A stretch of DNA of 64,000 nt from Lineus longissimus (Eukaryota > Nemertea > Pilidiophora > Heteronemertea > Lineidae). Shown piece after piece: positions 28,401 to 40,595 of the stretch. The first letter of the stretch is position 1, and every line of letters begins with the position of its first letter. The stretch is from contig NC_088310.1 in the NCBI RefSeq assembly GCF_910592395.1, positions 3,851,501 to 3,915,500 of the forward strand, written 5' to 3'. The notes beneath the pieces are model-generated. The model was given only the letters and a program-made list of their open reading frames with translations, was not told where the DNA came from and did no database searches. The position numbers were made by a program, and so were the translations under genes.

Positions 28401-31400
28401 AATGTTTCCATATTGGTCCTAAGCAACTTGAGGAGACTAATTTGTTCAAGAATGTTCTCATTTTGAACCCGAATTAGGATCATCTTCAGCTCCAGCTATC
28501 TCTTTATTGAGAAGGTTTAAATCGTCTCAAGCATCCCCCAATAAAACTAATCAAATATCATCGCCATGCAAATGTAATTGGACACATGCGGCTATAATTA
28601 CAAACACTTATTTCCCATTGTCTTCTAACTTTAGGATGGGAAGACAATCGCGACGGATCCCCCACGCGGCAAAGGGATGACAGGGGCAGCTGGACAATGG
28701 GTGGACACGAAAACCGGATCAGTTGACAAGTTACCCTAACTAAACGATCAGTTGGATTCTGGGGTAAGGTCCTGCCCATCTTCGCGGTGGGCTTCAGTAG
28801 TTAACGGCCCTTGACAAGCATTATTAGCTATTTTGATTGAATCTTAAGTGCACAATCGCAACCTCTTTCATCAGATCACACTGCGATAATACGCGGAGTC
28901 TTCCCCTAACATATTGCTTGAAAGATACCAATGAAAGAGGTGGTATCCTTTCTTCGTGTCGAATTAAAGATTGACAGACAGGGTTCCGTGGCGCTAATTT
29001 AGAAGTCTCCATACCAGCATGGGGTAAGGGTTTCCGCAGCCAGGCCCTGTCACCCGTGTGAAACACTGCAAATTTAGTTTTCTTGTAGTACGACACCTTC
29101 TTGGGTAAACTCGCCAATTTGGATCATCTTCCCACAATGGGTGAATCTTCCTGCACGAATGCCTTTCTATTCAGGTCAATTGGCCAACATTATGAGTTGA
29201 CTGACACTTAAATTAATTAGGATGTGTTAACAACTACTTAGACGTCGGTTATATGGTCAATGGTGGCGTAATTTGAATTTCCCCACCCGAGATGCCTATC
29301 GTTGACTGGACAGTAGACAAAGATCACACCACAGGAATTCATGTCAAAACCGCCATGACCGGAAGTAGAATTGGCTTTGTTGCCGCAGCCCCTGATGGGA
29401 CACCCATGTTTGCTTCCGGTCTATTCACATGTCACCTTTGTTTTTATAATTTATGACGTGAAAACAATGTGAAATCATCTCAAGTCTAAACGAAACGGAA
29501 ATAAACTCATTAAGTCTTTGAGTGTTGCTTAGAAACTTCAGAATCATCAAATTTATACGATGATCAGAACTAATCTGATTTACTCCCTGTGAAGATTTGA
29601 TAATGAGAGGGCGAGGTCATGTAATTATTTGAAAAAATCTTTCCAAAGAATAAAAATAAGAGTATCAAAGTGAACCCGAACGGAACTAATATTTCATAAC
29701 AAAAGTTTCTAAGACGCTTATTTGTCCAATAGTACTTCCGCAAACAAGTGGTCATCAAAACACTACAGCGAAAATATGTACTCCTTGACACTGGGCCAAA
29801 AGTAGCTCCAGATTAGTCAAGCTAAGGACTAATTTGGTGCAAATAATTAGCAATTGAGCAAAATGGCTGCGATTTACGTGAAGTGCGCCACCAAATGAAT
29901 GCATGATAGGAAAACATAGACGACGCCATTTGCATTCTTGGGCAAAGTGGCTGCCATCTTGCTGCTTAAAGTGGCTACCATTCCATCTGAATCAAAAATA
30001 GGAAAGTTGTTCATACTCATTGTCTCAGAAGGTACTGAGTGCATACCCTGTCTATTCGTCTCCACGAAATTGACCAAGAATGATGACGAGTTAATGTGAC
30101 AACGAAGAGACACTTTTGAGAACACTCCAATACTTATTAACTTCTTGAAAGATTGGTTACATTAACTGGAGCATGACTATGTACATGTATATCATTCGGA
30201 AAATCATTGAACAAAAAACTAAAAAAGTCATCCCGCTCAATCAGGGTCAACATACACCAGTGTTACTGACAACCCGAACCTTTGATATCAGCCATTTTCA
30301 TTACACCCCCAAAGCAACCCAGAAATAATATGTTCAGAGACAGCAATATTATGAAAGATTTTAACAGAGTTGGGGGGGGGGAAGCGGTTCTTCTCCACAA
30401 GTGATTGCTCGTCTTCGTACTTGCTTATCTTCTCTAAATGAAACAAGTTTCATCAAACCAGCTCATATCGCTCGAGAAGGTTGGTGCATTTGTCATGTCT
30501 CTTACATCGTGTCACACGAATGGCCCCAGATCTCCCGGGGTTCGTGGAGACAAGGCGAGCAGGCACATTCAACACCTCTTTTGTCGCCTCTACAGGTGAA
30601 AGTACCTCACTCATTAAGAGCAAATTAGGAGAGGTAATTGCCGTGATATAACGCTTAGCGAAATATTCCTGGTTTATGAGCCGTGATGAGCCATTGGGAA
30701 TGATGATTATCTCTTGGGAAAGACTTAAATAAGTCGCCTTCAGGGGACGTGGGGGTCCTACTTGATTCCTCTATCTATATTAATCTCGCATTGTCTCCAT
30801 AATCAGTATCGCTTTCGCTCATGTCTTCGGGGACGATTAAGACACAGACAAGGTGTCGGGTTGTTGTTATAGGCAAAATGCATTGAATTCGTGTTACCCT
30901 TGATGACCTACAGATAAGTCCAAACGTGTGACGCTCCACGTTATAAACTGTCAAATTTGGTTACAGTTTTGAAGCTTGACGTCTTGGGAATGCTACGAAT
31001 CCCGACCAAAATTACAGTTTTGGCGTCAAAATCGCCACTAAGAACTGATGGGTGACATTACTCGAGGTCCCTCGGTACAAAATCTATGTTCGCCCAATAA
31101 TTGTCTATAGAATGGATTAACTGTCGCTATACTCCTGATTCTAACTCTTTCGACCCGATTCATCAAGCTTTGGTCAAATTAGCAATAAATGGCTGTCTCA
31201 TGCATCAGGAGTTATTTTAAGGCAACTCCAGTATCGACAAAAGTAGAGAAAGGTTAAGGTACTGATACGTGTAAACGACAAGCATTAATAATTAGAGGTG
31301 GATTCAGGTAGCGGAACAGTCTAAATTAGATACAAGCAAGGTATTGATATCGACAAATTTGGCGGGATTTTTTACTCTAATTAATACACTAATCGTTTAT

Positions 31401-34400
31401 TTACAAGATGTAAACCAGTCGATTAAGATTGTTTAAGGTTATGATTAGACTCCAATATAGAACGCTTGTCAATACACCTGTATATATAATAAGGTAAACT
31501 AGCGTTATTTACGCGTCCTAATCTTAGCCCAGACAAAGCGTGGATGGATTTAGTAACGTCATAAAGCAATATAACGGAAATGCCGAAATCCGTTATTTGG
31601 GGACGGAAAATGGAAAATGAGAAAAACGCGGTTATTCAAACCCAGGATAATAATGCCGACTGTGTGCATGATCACTTCTCTTCGCCGGGGACACCCTCCC
31701 CCACCAGCCCACGCACGAACGCATCCGCTCACCAACCCTCTTACAAGTCTCCGCTGAGAATGTTAGTAGGAATAATTTATAAATATAATCATCTTGAATA
31801 ACATAAGACATAAAAAACGTAAGAAACGTAAAAAATACGAAATCCCTAATCACTTCAATTATAACTTGGTTAAGTCCCTGAATACGCTCTCGTTAAACAA
31901 ATCAATTGTGTAAATTCCCGCACTTTCCTCAACTCACCAGCTGTTCACCCAAAGTTAAACACTCATCAAATAGCATCTTAGATTTATAGAAAAACACCAA
32001 TTTAATCAATTCATGGGTCATTCCAATGGGTCAATTCAGTGTAAAGTACCTGCTTATCATATTTGCACAACTTATGAAGTAATTAGCCAAATATTTGCCA
32101 CTTTGACTCTAATTGTTTGCATCAAATAGAATATGTGGACACTCGATACGGATTACATGTTTTGATTGTAATGGGCACATATCAAGGACGCCCTCGAACA
32201 GACGTTTACATTACAGTATGCGTGTGGAGGTGATGCTAAGCAGTATAGGAATATTGTTCATATTGATACCATCCTGGACTTATTATGTACAAAAATATTG
32301 TCGCATTGACAAAAATATTATAGCATGTATGTCCGATCTCAAAGATGTGTAACTTTGATTTATAGAAACATCAGTTTTACTTTGAATTCCCAGGTGTTTT
32401 GGTTTAATGATATGACTACCCGGCCAGAGATGTCTCCTAATTAAATTTCAAGAACATCTTCCCAACCAATGCACGCGTGCCACGATCTCTATCTGCCTAC
32501 CCCACACGGATCATCCAATTCAACAATAAAATATTTTTCTCAAATTCCCACACAGCCAAATCGTACTTGAGAATGGTTCTTTAGACCAAGCGTCACATTG
32601 TTGAATATCAATTAGTGTATTCTTAGCGCCATGACGAAATCTCAATCCTTCCTCATTTATTTCGTTCCAATGGGTATCGCATTACCGTAGGGGTCCCCAG
32701 TCAATCCGGCTCATCTACGAAAATATTAGCCAATTAAAGCTAGTACATTCACCGATCGGCCCACCAAGGAGTCCCGTTGCTAACGGTATACTGGTGGCCC
32801 TGTTCAGGCAATAACTCAGCCCTTTTGACCCCCTTACTGCAGCTGCAAAGGCTGTGAAACCATATTTTACAAATACAAATTAGTTCGGGGAATATATGAT
32901 TAGCGAAAGAAGCTTTTATAACAATGCTTTTTGTCGCTGTCGAAGCCAAAGTGACGCTATATCAACCCGGCCAGTTGTTATAAAAACCATCCAACTTAAA
33001 TGACTGTTTCAGGGTACTAAAACTCAAAAACTGGCCCCTGCAATATGTCATTTGAAACCCGGTTTGCCAGCCGCGGATCTAAGGCCACGTTGTATGGTAG
33101 ACGTCCGTGGGAATGAAAGACCGGATATATTGTACGATCGCAAACTTAAGTCTATGGCTTTCTCGTTACAAAATCCCTGTTAGACCTAGCTTCCTTCGAA
33201 CTTTACCCGTTCGGTTAATAAGATAATCAATAAGCACCAATAATCAAATTAACACTATTTTCCTTATTCCATGGCACCGCGCGAATTTTGATTTGTTACG
33301 GTCACCGTGTGACTGAATGTCCTCGGACGCGCTAGACTATTGATTACCCCCAGCAACACCCCATGACCACACCAAGCTAAACAATGGACTGTGATTAATA
33401 AACTAATTAGCATCCTCCGCCAATATTCTGCAGTTGATTTAATTTGTTATAAACAGAAATTTGCGCTAATAACTATGAGAAAACGGTTTTCCCGGCTAAT
33501 TTTTCTATGAAATCAATGTTACGCTGTGCCAATGACTGTTATATGGGCGGGAAATGTTTTCCTCCGTTGCGTTAATTATCAATGAAATTAGTCAACAACA
33601 CTTTTAGTAACTACGCTTAATCTCTAGGCGATTTGGTATCAAAAAACAGCCAACTTCACCGATAAAAGATACACACTTACATGTAGTTATCATTCAATCG
33701 GATGTACATTGTAGAATACATATACAATAGTAGTAATGTACTGGGAGTGATACCAAAAATTATGTCTCGAAACAAATGGTTTCGTTGTGGACTTTACATC
33801 ACTACTTATTTCTCAAAGACTTTATTGCAAGTCAATCATTCGCCGAAAGGCCGAATCCACGACACGTAAGCGCTACTAAATCACGGGGTGACCTATAGGA
33901 ATTGTATTACGGTCACGTAAGAAGAGCCACAGCAAATGATCTATTCTTTCATAATGACATTTTTTCGTATCATTCAAACCCACCTCCACAACTGTCCCGA
34001 CATGTGATGAAAACATTTTTAAATTACAGAATAATGCATATTTTCATCCCATAACAAAACTGTGTGTTAATCTTGTCAGTTTTCACCACGAGTAATGGTT
34101 CTTCAGGTAATTGTGCCGAAATTTGAATAGAAATGCACTCAGAAACACCTTATAGGAACAGAAGCTTCTATAGCATCGCCAGAATGTCAGATCAATTGAT
34201 AATTGACCGCGTGAATGGGCCCCACCCAGGGAGGTGACTCCACACTGGGACCTCTAGTGGGCCCTACAAAACCCCGGACAACTCCATCGCGCCCGTGTCA
34301 TTGTAATCAACACTGGCTTTCAGTCTTAAGATCTCCAATGTAGGAAAACAGTCGGATGGCTGTATATCATCAGATATCGCCAAATATAAATATATTTCGA

Positions 34401-37400
34401 TCTAATAGTTTGTCTGCGGATTGGGACAATCAGTTGTCTGCGACACGAATGTGAGAAAATATCAAAATATCTGATTCATGTGAAAGAAATTATCCAGTCC
34501 ACTGTTATATGGCATTAATAATCAGAATCAGAAAAAAAATTCGAAGAAAAGTATGGACTCTCCCTACGCCCATCGCGTCATTTTACATTAATCTTGAAGA
34601 AAACCATTAGAAAATAGTTTTTATCATTCCGGTTGAATATTCCTAACAGCGGGATCTGAATACCGACCCATTACAATGTTTATACGAAAACACACGTTGG
34701 GTACGTCCTGCAGTAAATCAATGTGCTAAAAAAGGCAAAACAAAATTGAGTTTACCCCAAAAGATCTAAAAGTGGATTTTGCACCAGGTCTCCTCTTGTA
34801 TAATAATTATCATGATAATAATTATCATGATAATAATAATTATATTATCATGACATATGACAACTTTCCTGGAAGACGCCATGAGACAATGCCAGTTGGC
34901 GGTATCTAGAATGCTTGGCAAACTCTTGGTCAATTCTGTGCATTGCTCTACGTATGTGATATAAACGTCGATTTCATCAATATAGAATATCTACTTTGGA
35001 GCTGACATCCATATTGGCTTCATTTTGTGGTAATTGATCATTACTGGCGGAGGAACTGCACGAAATATGGACGGGGGTAGGGCTAATCTCGAACGGCCTT
35101 AGAGCAACACTCAGTCCCATCTGGGAACGGTTGCTTTTATTTGATTTAGGTGCAGGCGCCTCCAGGAATATTCATCAATACTTTCCAGCGAAGTGAAGGT
35201 TCATCTTAACCTTATCGAAGTCCTGTGTGCATAAATTGATAATGCACACCTATTTCAACATCATTCCTGGTCATTTGGCATGAAATGAACTTCATATTGT
35301 TATATGCAAGTGAAGAAACCGTGTTACTGCTGGCCTTGTTAACAACTTGTGGTTTAAAAGAACTTGACTTCCTCAAGAATATTGCAAAAAGGCACAAAAC
35401 TTTTAAAAGGTATTCAGTATTTTACGCCCTTTTTCTTTGTTGCAGAATTTCTCGAATATTGTCTAAATTTTTATTAATAGCGGAAGTACAATGTAGTAAG
35501 ACTGATTTCTCCGGAAAACAAGGTCATCTATCACCCTCAAACACAAATGGGTTCGTGGAAGGTGCACATTTACTATCAAAATCACCGACGAAGCCACAGA
35601 AAGCTTTAGAAGCAATAAGTCCCTCAGATATCTGCAACCATGGCGGATTCGATGTCATAAAGTAGTGTATTTTCGCCATGAGAGAAGCAACCCGAGACCA
35701 AAGGCAAACAATTCACCACTGCTTATCTAACATACTCATCTAATTCAAACAACTTTATCATCGCTGAGATATGCGGCCAGTATGCAGGATGACAGAAAAA
35801 ATGCCAACAACGCAACTGGGTCTCTATGTGCAATGTACAAACCTAGGTTTAGACCTGGACCCGTGAATGTTAACTTTGAGATGAAGAAAGGGTGTCCAGA
35901 TTGTATCTGTGTTTAGGTGTGAGCGAGGAGAGTGTCAGTTATCCGACTAATGCTGATGTAAGCACTGATAGCAACTAGTCAAGCAACGCAAAGCGTTTAC
36001 TTTTTACAATGATACTTAGTTTGTACGCACACTCTTAGAAATTAGGGACTTTGAGCTTTTAAAAAGTTACTTCGCATAGATGTAACGTTAAATTGATATC
36101 ATCTTTTCAGTTAGTCTGAGGGAAAGCGGAGTCTAACGGAAATATACTATAGGTAAGCCACGCCTACAAGAATGGTGCAAACATCATGCCACTGCTAGTT
36201 GCACAGCGAATACTATTAAAGTACTGTTAGTGTACATGTTTATTATTGCATAGGCTACAACGTATCTTAACTATTCCTGAATTAGCCAGCGACTCCATAA
36301 AAGAACAATTCCTGTATTAGCAATCATCATGCGATGTCTCTTTGAAGTCTGAACCTACTCGACCCTCCGTCGCCGATGGAGCTGCTCAGCCTCCGAGAGA
36401 GTACGTGATGTACTAGTATCTCTAACGCTCCCATATCAAGGCATGGTCCTTTTAGCACAAGCATCGGGTTACATTTCATTTGTACGAAGGACATTGCTAA
36501 GGTTTCGGAGTAATGTACGAGTAGTGCTTCAGTGTACACAAATGTATTGGGGCTGTACAGTGTTGTGACATGGATGTAGATGACTTGACGTATTGGTCAG
36601 GGTGACATTGGATTACAAAGGGCATTTCTTGTATTTGGTTCCGAAGCATATCTTAGTGTTCAGGATACAGCGCCAGTACAAGAAATTATGTTGTCGGTAA
36701 TGTCTTTTTGTAAAATACGCTATCCCCTGCGAATGATGCAGGACTGCTAGTATTTGTTGATAACACCCATTGTAATGAAAAAATATATGGTACGTAGTAT
36801 TGTGATTTAATGATAAATAACACCATACATGTAACTTATCCTTTATACAAGAAGACGTATGTTTCTTGTCGCCAAATCTCTAACGACTCGAGTAGTTTTC
36901 TATTTTACTACTTCTCAGCGAAAAAGTCGTCTTCAAATGTTTGAAAAGAGACAGCTTTAAATTGTGTCTCTATTTAGTTGATGAGTTTATCAAGGGAATT
37001 GTCGGTTGACCGATCAAGTGGATTGTAGTTTATTTCCACATCAAGGGCTATCTTGATTTTATGATATTTCAACTCATTGTCTCAGTTGCTAATGGACCAA
37101 ACGAGACATAGCAATGGTGAGCATATAGCTGTGGTCAGTTCTTGGACGCCAATCCTGCTGAGTTTTATCATGACAGAGAATTCCCATATGGGTTACATAA
37201 TAGATTGTAAATTGTAAAAACAATAGAAATTATGATAGGAATGTCCATTTTGGTGTATACTTGGAACATTGCTATGTTATTTTTGGGTTAAAGTAGGGTT
37301 TATTTTACAATACTGCAAATCGAACGAAGGTTTGTACATCCATATGATGGCAGGTCTGTGGGAACAAATCCTGTGAGGTAGCTAAATGAAAGCATCTGAT

Positions 37401-40400
37401 CGCCAGCCATGTCCGAAATTGCGATTGCTCCTACTTGAGACGGTTAAGATATAAACAGTGCATTGGTTTTATATAAACTTTCAATGAAACGTATGTAATG
37501 TCTAATCCTGAAGAATGCATGAAAGTCAGTTTGTGCTAAAATGGGAATGAGGTTTTGAGAGGACACTAGCGTCTCATCTCTCACCAGAGCCGGGGAAAAA
37601 GAGGGACTGTTGTGGCATTCTAGATGCCTAGAGATAAGGCATGAGGACCCTTCCAAGGCTTAAACATTGATACTTTGGATGATCCTTGCCATAATTATTA
37701 AAGGTTAACACCCCCCTCACAGTGGGTTGCCAGGCCGGACATACTCCTATGTGTGCAGTGATGACCCGACCTCTCAAAACAATTGGCTTAGAGCACCTTA
37801 TCTGTCTATGACCCTTAATGGCGAGTCTGCCATCTTCACTAATCTTAAAAACCTTACTTAGGTGTTGAGGAGATGTCAATTATCACAATACTGATGGTAA
37901 ACATGAATAGATTATCGCAAAGTGAATCAATGACTTCGTGATGATTTGTAGCTACTTCATTTGGAGTGTCAGATGGTGAGAGCGCGGCCCGTCGGAAATA
38001 TTACAAAAAATAAATAATTTTGGCCCAGTCTCCGAATACGCTAATGACAAAATAATACAGCATTTTGGAAAGTATGAATAAGTTCTTTTTCGGGAGTTTT
38101 ATTTTCACTTTTGGTAAATGTCTGAAGACTTCACGTTTTGCGCAATACATGACTGAACCAAACTTTGAAGAGGAAGTCTATGGACGCTTTTTCCTGATAT
38201 CATTCTGCAAGAAAGTGTTAAGGGTTATGATAACGGTGTCACCCCTAACATGTTTGTATATACTTTCGTCTAAGGAAAACCGAGATTAAGACCAACACCA
38301 CACCATGTTCATCTAAACTTGATTATTGAATTAGTCATTCTAAATGCTGGTGATATATGTGTTACAAGGAATTCATTTAATAATGTACATTATTCATGTA
38401 CCCCAAGTATGCTTTCTTTGCCTTTGTTCCGGAAGTATAAAATCTTGGAGTCATGGAGGCTGTCTCAGTGATAGAGTGAGATCAAAATTAGTTTTCCAAT
38501 AAATAGTACAAATTTTGTTGAAATTTATAAATCCTAGTGAAATATCGACCTGACACTTCAGTGGTATTTTTGACAAAACAATGAACGGGAGCGGTGGGGA
38601 CTTTGCAATTTAGGAGCTAGTTTCATTTGGTCGAGTTTACTACATTGTCGACAGTGACATGTTGACTTGACAGACGTCGTGCGCACTTGATATAGTAGTT
38701 AGCTGGCTTTGAAATATGAAATCGTTTGAAAAATTATATCAGAATATTGAATATCGTTACTGTGTGTTTGCAAGACAAGACCATTCATGAAACCAACATT
38801 ATACGCGATGTACGTGCGCAGTTGTTTCGCAAAAAAGACGCAACATTGTTGTTTGCAGTTAACATAAAATTAAAATTGAAGAGTTTTGGCTATATGAAAA
38901 GAGACATTGCTTCATCATGTTTAGTTTATTGAGGAGGTGTGAATATCAATATAATTTACCAGGCTACTGAGATTGGACAACCGGAACAATGATAATTTAA
39001 CGCTAATCATGCGTGTGAGGTGTGAAAACAAATATTTAAACGACGTGTTCTAAATGAAGAAAACATAAATTCCCAAGTTTGGACTAACTCCGAATCACAT
39101 TGTCTGCTTTGAACATTCGTTTGAAGATTCGTGATACTACAATGAATAATTTTATACATTATTTTCTTTGTCGTTTTACCCTTCCCGGACTGAGGATCTT
39201 ACTGAAATTCGCAGTCCAATTTCGGGACTGGGAGTTGAGGTCTAATAAAAAATTTGTTACTAGACATGACGAGTGTGTTCGAACGTCTCAACTTTGGCAT
39301 CATAAGTTTGTTTACTGCTCTACAACTAACGTCTTCACGACTTTAAACACCACATACTGTGCTTGTAAACTGATTAAAGCCAAGATTAGGCCTATAAAGC
39401 GCCAGAATTTTGTTAAAACGCAAAAAAAAGATCATTCTGAAGTCCCTTGATTGAATTAGGCATGTCAATGGGCCCTTCTCTTGTCACCTACATTGGTAAA
39501 TTGAATTCTAATTTGCTTAAATCACCCCGTGCATCCCTTAAGAATACTGTCATAGTCGGGGGTAGACCAAGCGTTGTGAAGTACGTGGTCCGGATTACAT
39601 GCATAAGTTCAAATGGAAGCATACATATTTCTGAATCATCGATGAACTGTGTGGAGTAGTGAAAACATTTTTGAAATTAAGGTGACTTTCGAAACTCAAA
39701 AGCAGTGTTTTATCTACGCAACCATAATAGGAAAAATGTCTGGGCATTTTAGTTCGAGTGAAATATGTAATAAATATTTGTTTTCTAGATGAATGAAATG
39801 ATTTACTTCAATTTGGCTTCATTTGGTCTATATTTCCCTCCCTAATTTTTACTAATCAAAATATGACCAATTACTTACCCTACACATTTAGGTACACTGA
39901 GTTATCACTACACTATACAGCCCTCGACTCGTGATAAAAAGATCATCCATCAGCGCCGTGTGCCAACTCTCGGCGATAAATAATTAATTACAATCAATAA
40001 ATCAGGTCATTGCAACAAGTCTAATTGATTATTAGATCAATACTTGTTGGCCATTCGTCACGGGGATGATCTGAAGCTTTAAGAGCGGGGACCAGCTTCC
40101 GAGTTGCAGTTAAGGCAACCATGGACTCCGGTGACGGTTCAATTTTAACTTTATGTTGAAAGCTTAATTTAAGAAGTACTCACCGGAATTTGGCGTCAGA
40201 TTGTTCCTTTCTCCCCAGTTTACGTGTTGTCCTATCATGGGCATGGTACCACCTCCAGAATCCCCGATCCTTGAAAAACTTGGCATCAAACTTGGCCTCC
40301 ATTGATAAGAACTCGCCGTGACGGATGAACAAAAGTTTGACCCAGTGTTATTGGGTACCCCTTGGCCCATGGTCCCGAAACTTTGTAAAGCGTTATAATT

Positions 40401-40595
40401 TGGCGAAGCAGTGCTCATAGGTACGGACGCTTGGCATTGCGTTTGACCGATTCCTAGAAGTTCTTGGATAGCAAAGGAAGAACGTTGTTGCATTGAGGGT
40501 TGCGAGGGGTTGTAAAATCTCTGTTGAGGGCCGAGAAAATTTTGAGCAGGCCCCGGCATTGAGAGAGAAGGTAGAGAGTTCATGACGGAATTCAT
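16249..40595 (-). CDS. Vsx: Vsx-A: visual system homeobox (Chx10-type, paired-class) transcription factor, complete five-exon gene
   Basis: A nuclear DNA-binding protein of the Vsx family, which in animals specifies retinal bipolar or visual interneurons and some spinal or ventral-cord interneurons. Joining five minus-strand exons (40595-40184, 27922-27841, 25628-25505, 17036-16862, 16472-16249) gives 1017 nt and 338 residues with every splice phase consistent. Residues 39-50 hold the octapeptide-like [11 protein letters not shown] basic run leads into the homeodomain at about 161-220, with helix 3 [12 protein letters not shown] and Gln at homeodomain position 50. The CVC domain follows (about 221-274, including [14 protein letters not shown]), then an OAR motif at about 299-315 ([12 protein letters not shown]). 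CVC plus OAR separates Vsx from other paired-class genes. I chose the ATG at 40595, which has G at -3; an ATG four codons later is also possible. The frame is open further upstream but has no ATG there. A TATAAGG on the minus strand near 40905 could be the TATA box (weak). Confidence 0.96.
16473..16861 (-). other. Intron 4 of Vsx-A
   Basis: A 389-bp GT-AG intron, the shortest of the gene, separating the CVC exon from the OAR exon. Nothing else was seen in it. Confidence 0.9.
16862..17036 (-). CDS. Vsx: Vsx-A coding exon 4 (homeodomain helix 3 and CVC domain)
   Basis: Begins [12 protein letters not shown] (DNA-recognition helix, Gln50 and Asn51 present) and continues into the CVC domain with [20 protein letters not shown] and [10 protein letters not shown]. 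It then has an acidic patch and APWLL before the phase-1 donor G|GTAAGT. Vertebrate VSX2 has the same APWLLGMH continuation across this junction. CVC is found only in Vsx-type homeodomain proteins and acts in DNA binding and repression. Confidence 0.97.
21145..21309. mobile_element. PIF/Harbinger-like MITE (165 bp) with TAA target duplication
   Basis: Terminal inverted repeats of about 25 bp begin GGGCCAAATTCATAAA on the left and, read from the other end, GGCCCAAATTCATAAA on the right, with the similarity continuing into GGCGTTTA. The element is flanked on both sides by TAA. A 3-bp TWA duplication with GGGCC-type ends is the hallmark of PIF/Harbinger elements. There is no coding capacity, so it is a non-autonomous MITE inside intron 3 of Vsx-A. 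Confidence 0.75.
24288..24298. promoter_or_regulatory. Candidate paired-class homeodomain dimer site (TAAT-N3-ATTA)
   Basis: TAATCTAATTA fits the P3 palindrome bound cooperatively by paired-class homeodomains. Gln50 proteins such as Vsx bind this class. It lies in intron 3 of Vsx-A. The motif is short and expected by chance in AT-rich DNA, so function is speculative. Confidence 0.3.
25505..25628 (-). CDS. Vsx: Vsx-A coding exon 3 (homeodomain helices 1 and 2)
   Basis: Encodes [15 protein letters not shown] and continues through [15 protein letters not shown] to LPEDRIQ, which is homeodomain positions 6-46. It is nearly identical to vertebrate VSX1/VSX2 in this stretch. The acceptor is CTTCCAG and the donor CAG|GTAATA, in phase 0 between positions 46 and 47, the usual paired-class intron site. 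The frame runs into unrelated residues on both sides, which confirms the exon edges. Confidence 0.97.
25629..27840 (-). other. Intron 2 of Vsx-A (2.2 kb)
   Basis: A phase-2 intron within the codon for homeodomain Arg5. It holds an ATG-initiated 105-codon frame on the opposite strand (26004-26321) of unknown meaning; otherwise nothing was recognised. Confidence 0.9.
27841..27922 (-). CDS. Vsx: Vsx-A coding exon 2 (basic N-terminal arm of the homeodomain)
   Basis: A short 82-nt exon with a good acceptor (pyrimidine-rich tract ending TTTCAG) and donor (CG|GTAAGA). Starting with the carried G, it reads Asp and then about 18 non-conserved residues followed by KKKKKRRH. The last two bases start the Arg codon at homeodomain position 5. 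The vertebrate counterpart is the KRKKRRHR stretch. It is recognisable only because its entry and exit phases (1 and 2) match its neighbours exactly. Confidence 0.93.
30372..30381. repeat. Poly-G tract (10 bp)
   Basis: Run of ten G within intron 1 of Vsx-A. Confidence 0.8.
33241..33251. promoter_or_regulatory. Candidate paired-class homeodomain dimer site (TAAT-N3-ATTA)
   Basis: TAATCAAATTA in intron 1 of Vsx-A, also a P3-type palindrome. It sits in a locally AT-rich stretch. Occupancy is unproven. Confidence 0.28.
34801..34850. repeat. AT-rich palindromic tract
   Basis: Repeated copies of the self-complementary ATTATCATGATAAT separated by AT-rich spacer. It can form hairpins or a cruciform. 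No TA-type transposon ends are visible. Confidence 0.7.
40022..40031. promoter_or_regulatory. Candidate paired-class homeodomain dimer site (TAAT-N2-ATTA), start of intron 1
   Basis: TAATTGATTA (P2 spacing) lies about 150 bp inside intron 1 of Vsx-A, with further ATTA/TAAT cores on both sides between 39979 and 40043. The cluster close to the first exon would suit auto- or cross-regulation by Vsx proteins, but this is inferred from motif shape only. Confidence 0.35.
40184..40595 (-). CDS. Vsx: Vsx-A coding exon 1 (octapeptide-like motif)
   Basis: Encodes residues 1-137 plus the first base of codon 138. It carries [10 protein letters not shown], the counterpart of the FGIQEILGL-type motif in vertebrate VSX proteins, which in related families recruits Groucho-type co-repressors. 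The rest is rich in Ser, Pro, Gln, Asn and Met and is probably disordered. A WRPS motif near the end is shared with the Vsx-B exon. The donor is G|GTGAGT, phase 1. The initiator is one of two nearby in-frame ATGs, both with G at -3. Confidence 0.93.

Larger units (their letters stand above)
27923..40183 (-). other. Intron 1 of Vsx-A (12.3 kb)
   Basis: The largest intron of the gene, and a likely home for enhancers because first introns of developmental homeobox genes often carry them. It is AT-rich with many TAATTA cores. Noted structures are an ETS-like inverted repeat near 29.36 kb, a TAAT-N3-ATTA site at 33241, an AT-rich palindromic tract at 34801-34850 and a TAAT-N2-ATTA site 150 bp inside the donor. 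No exon was recognised. Confidence 0.9.
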
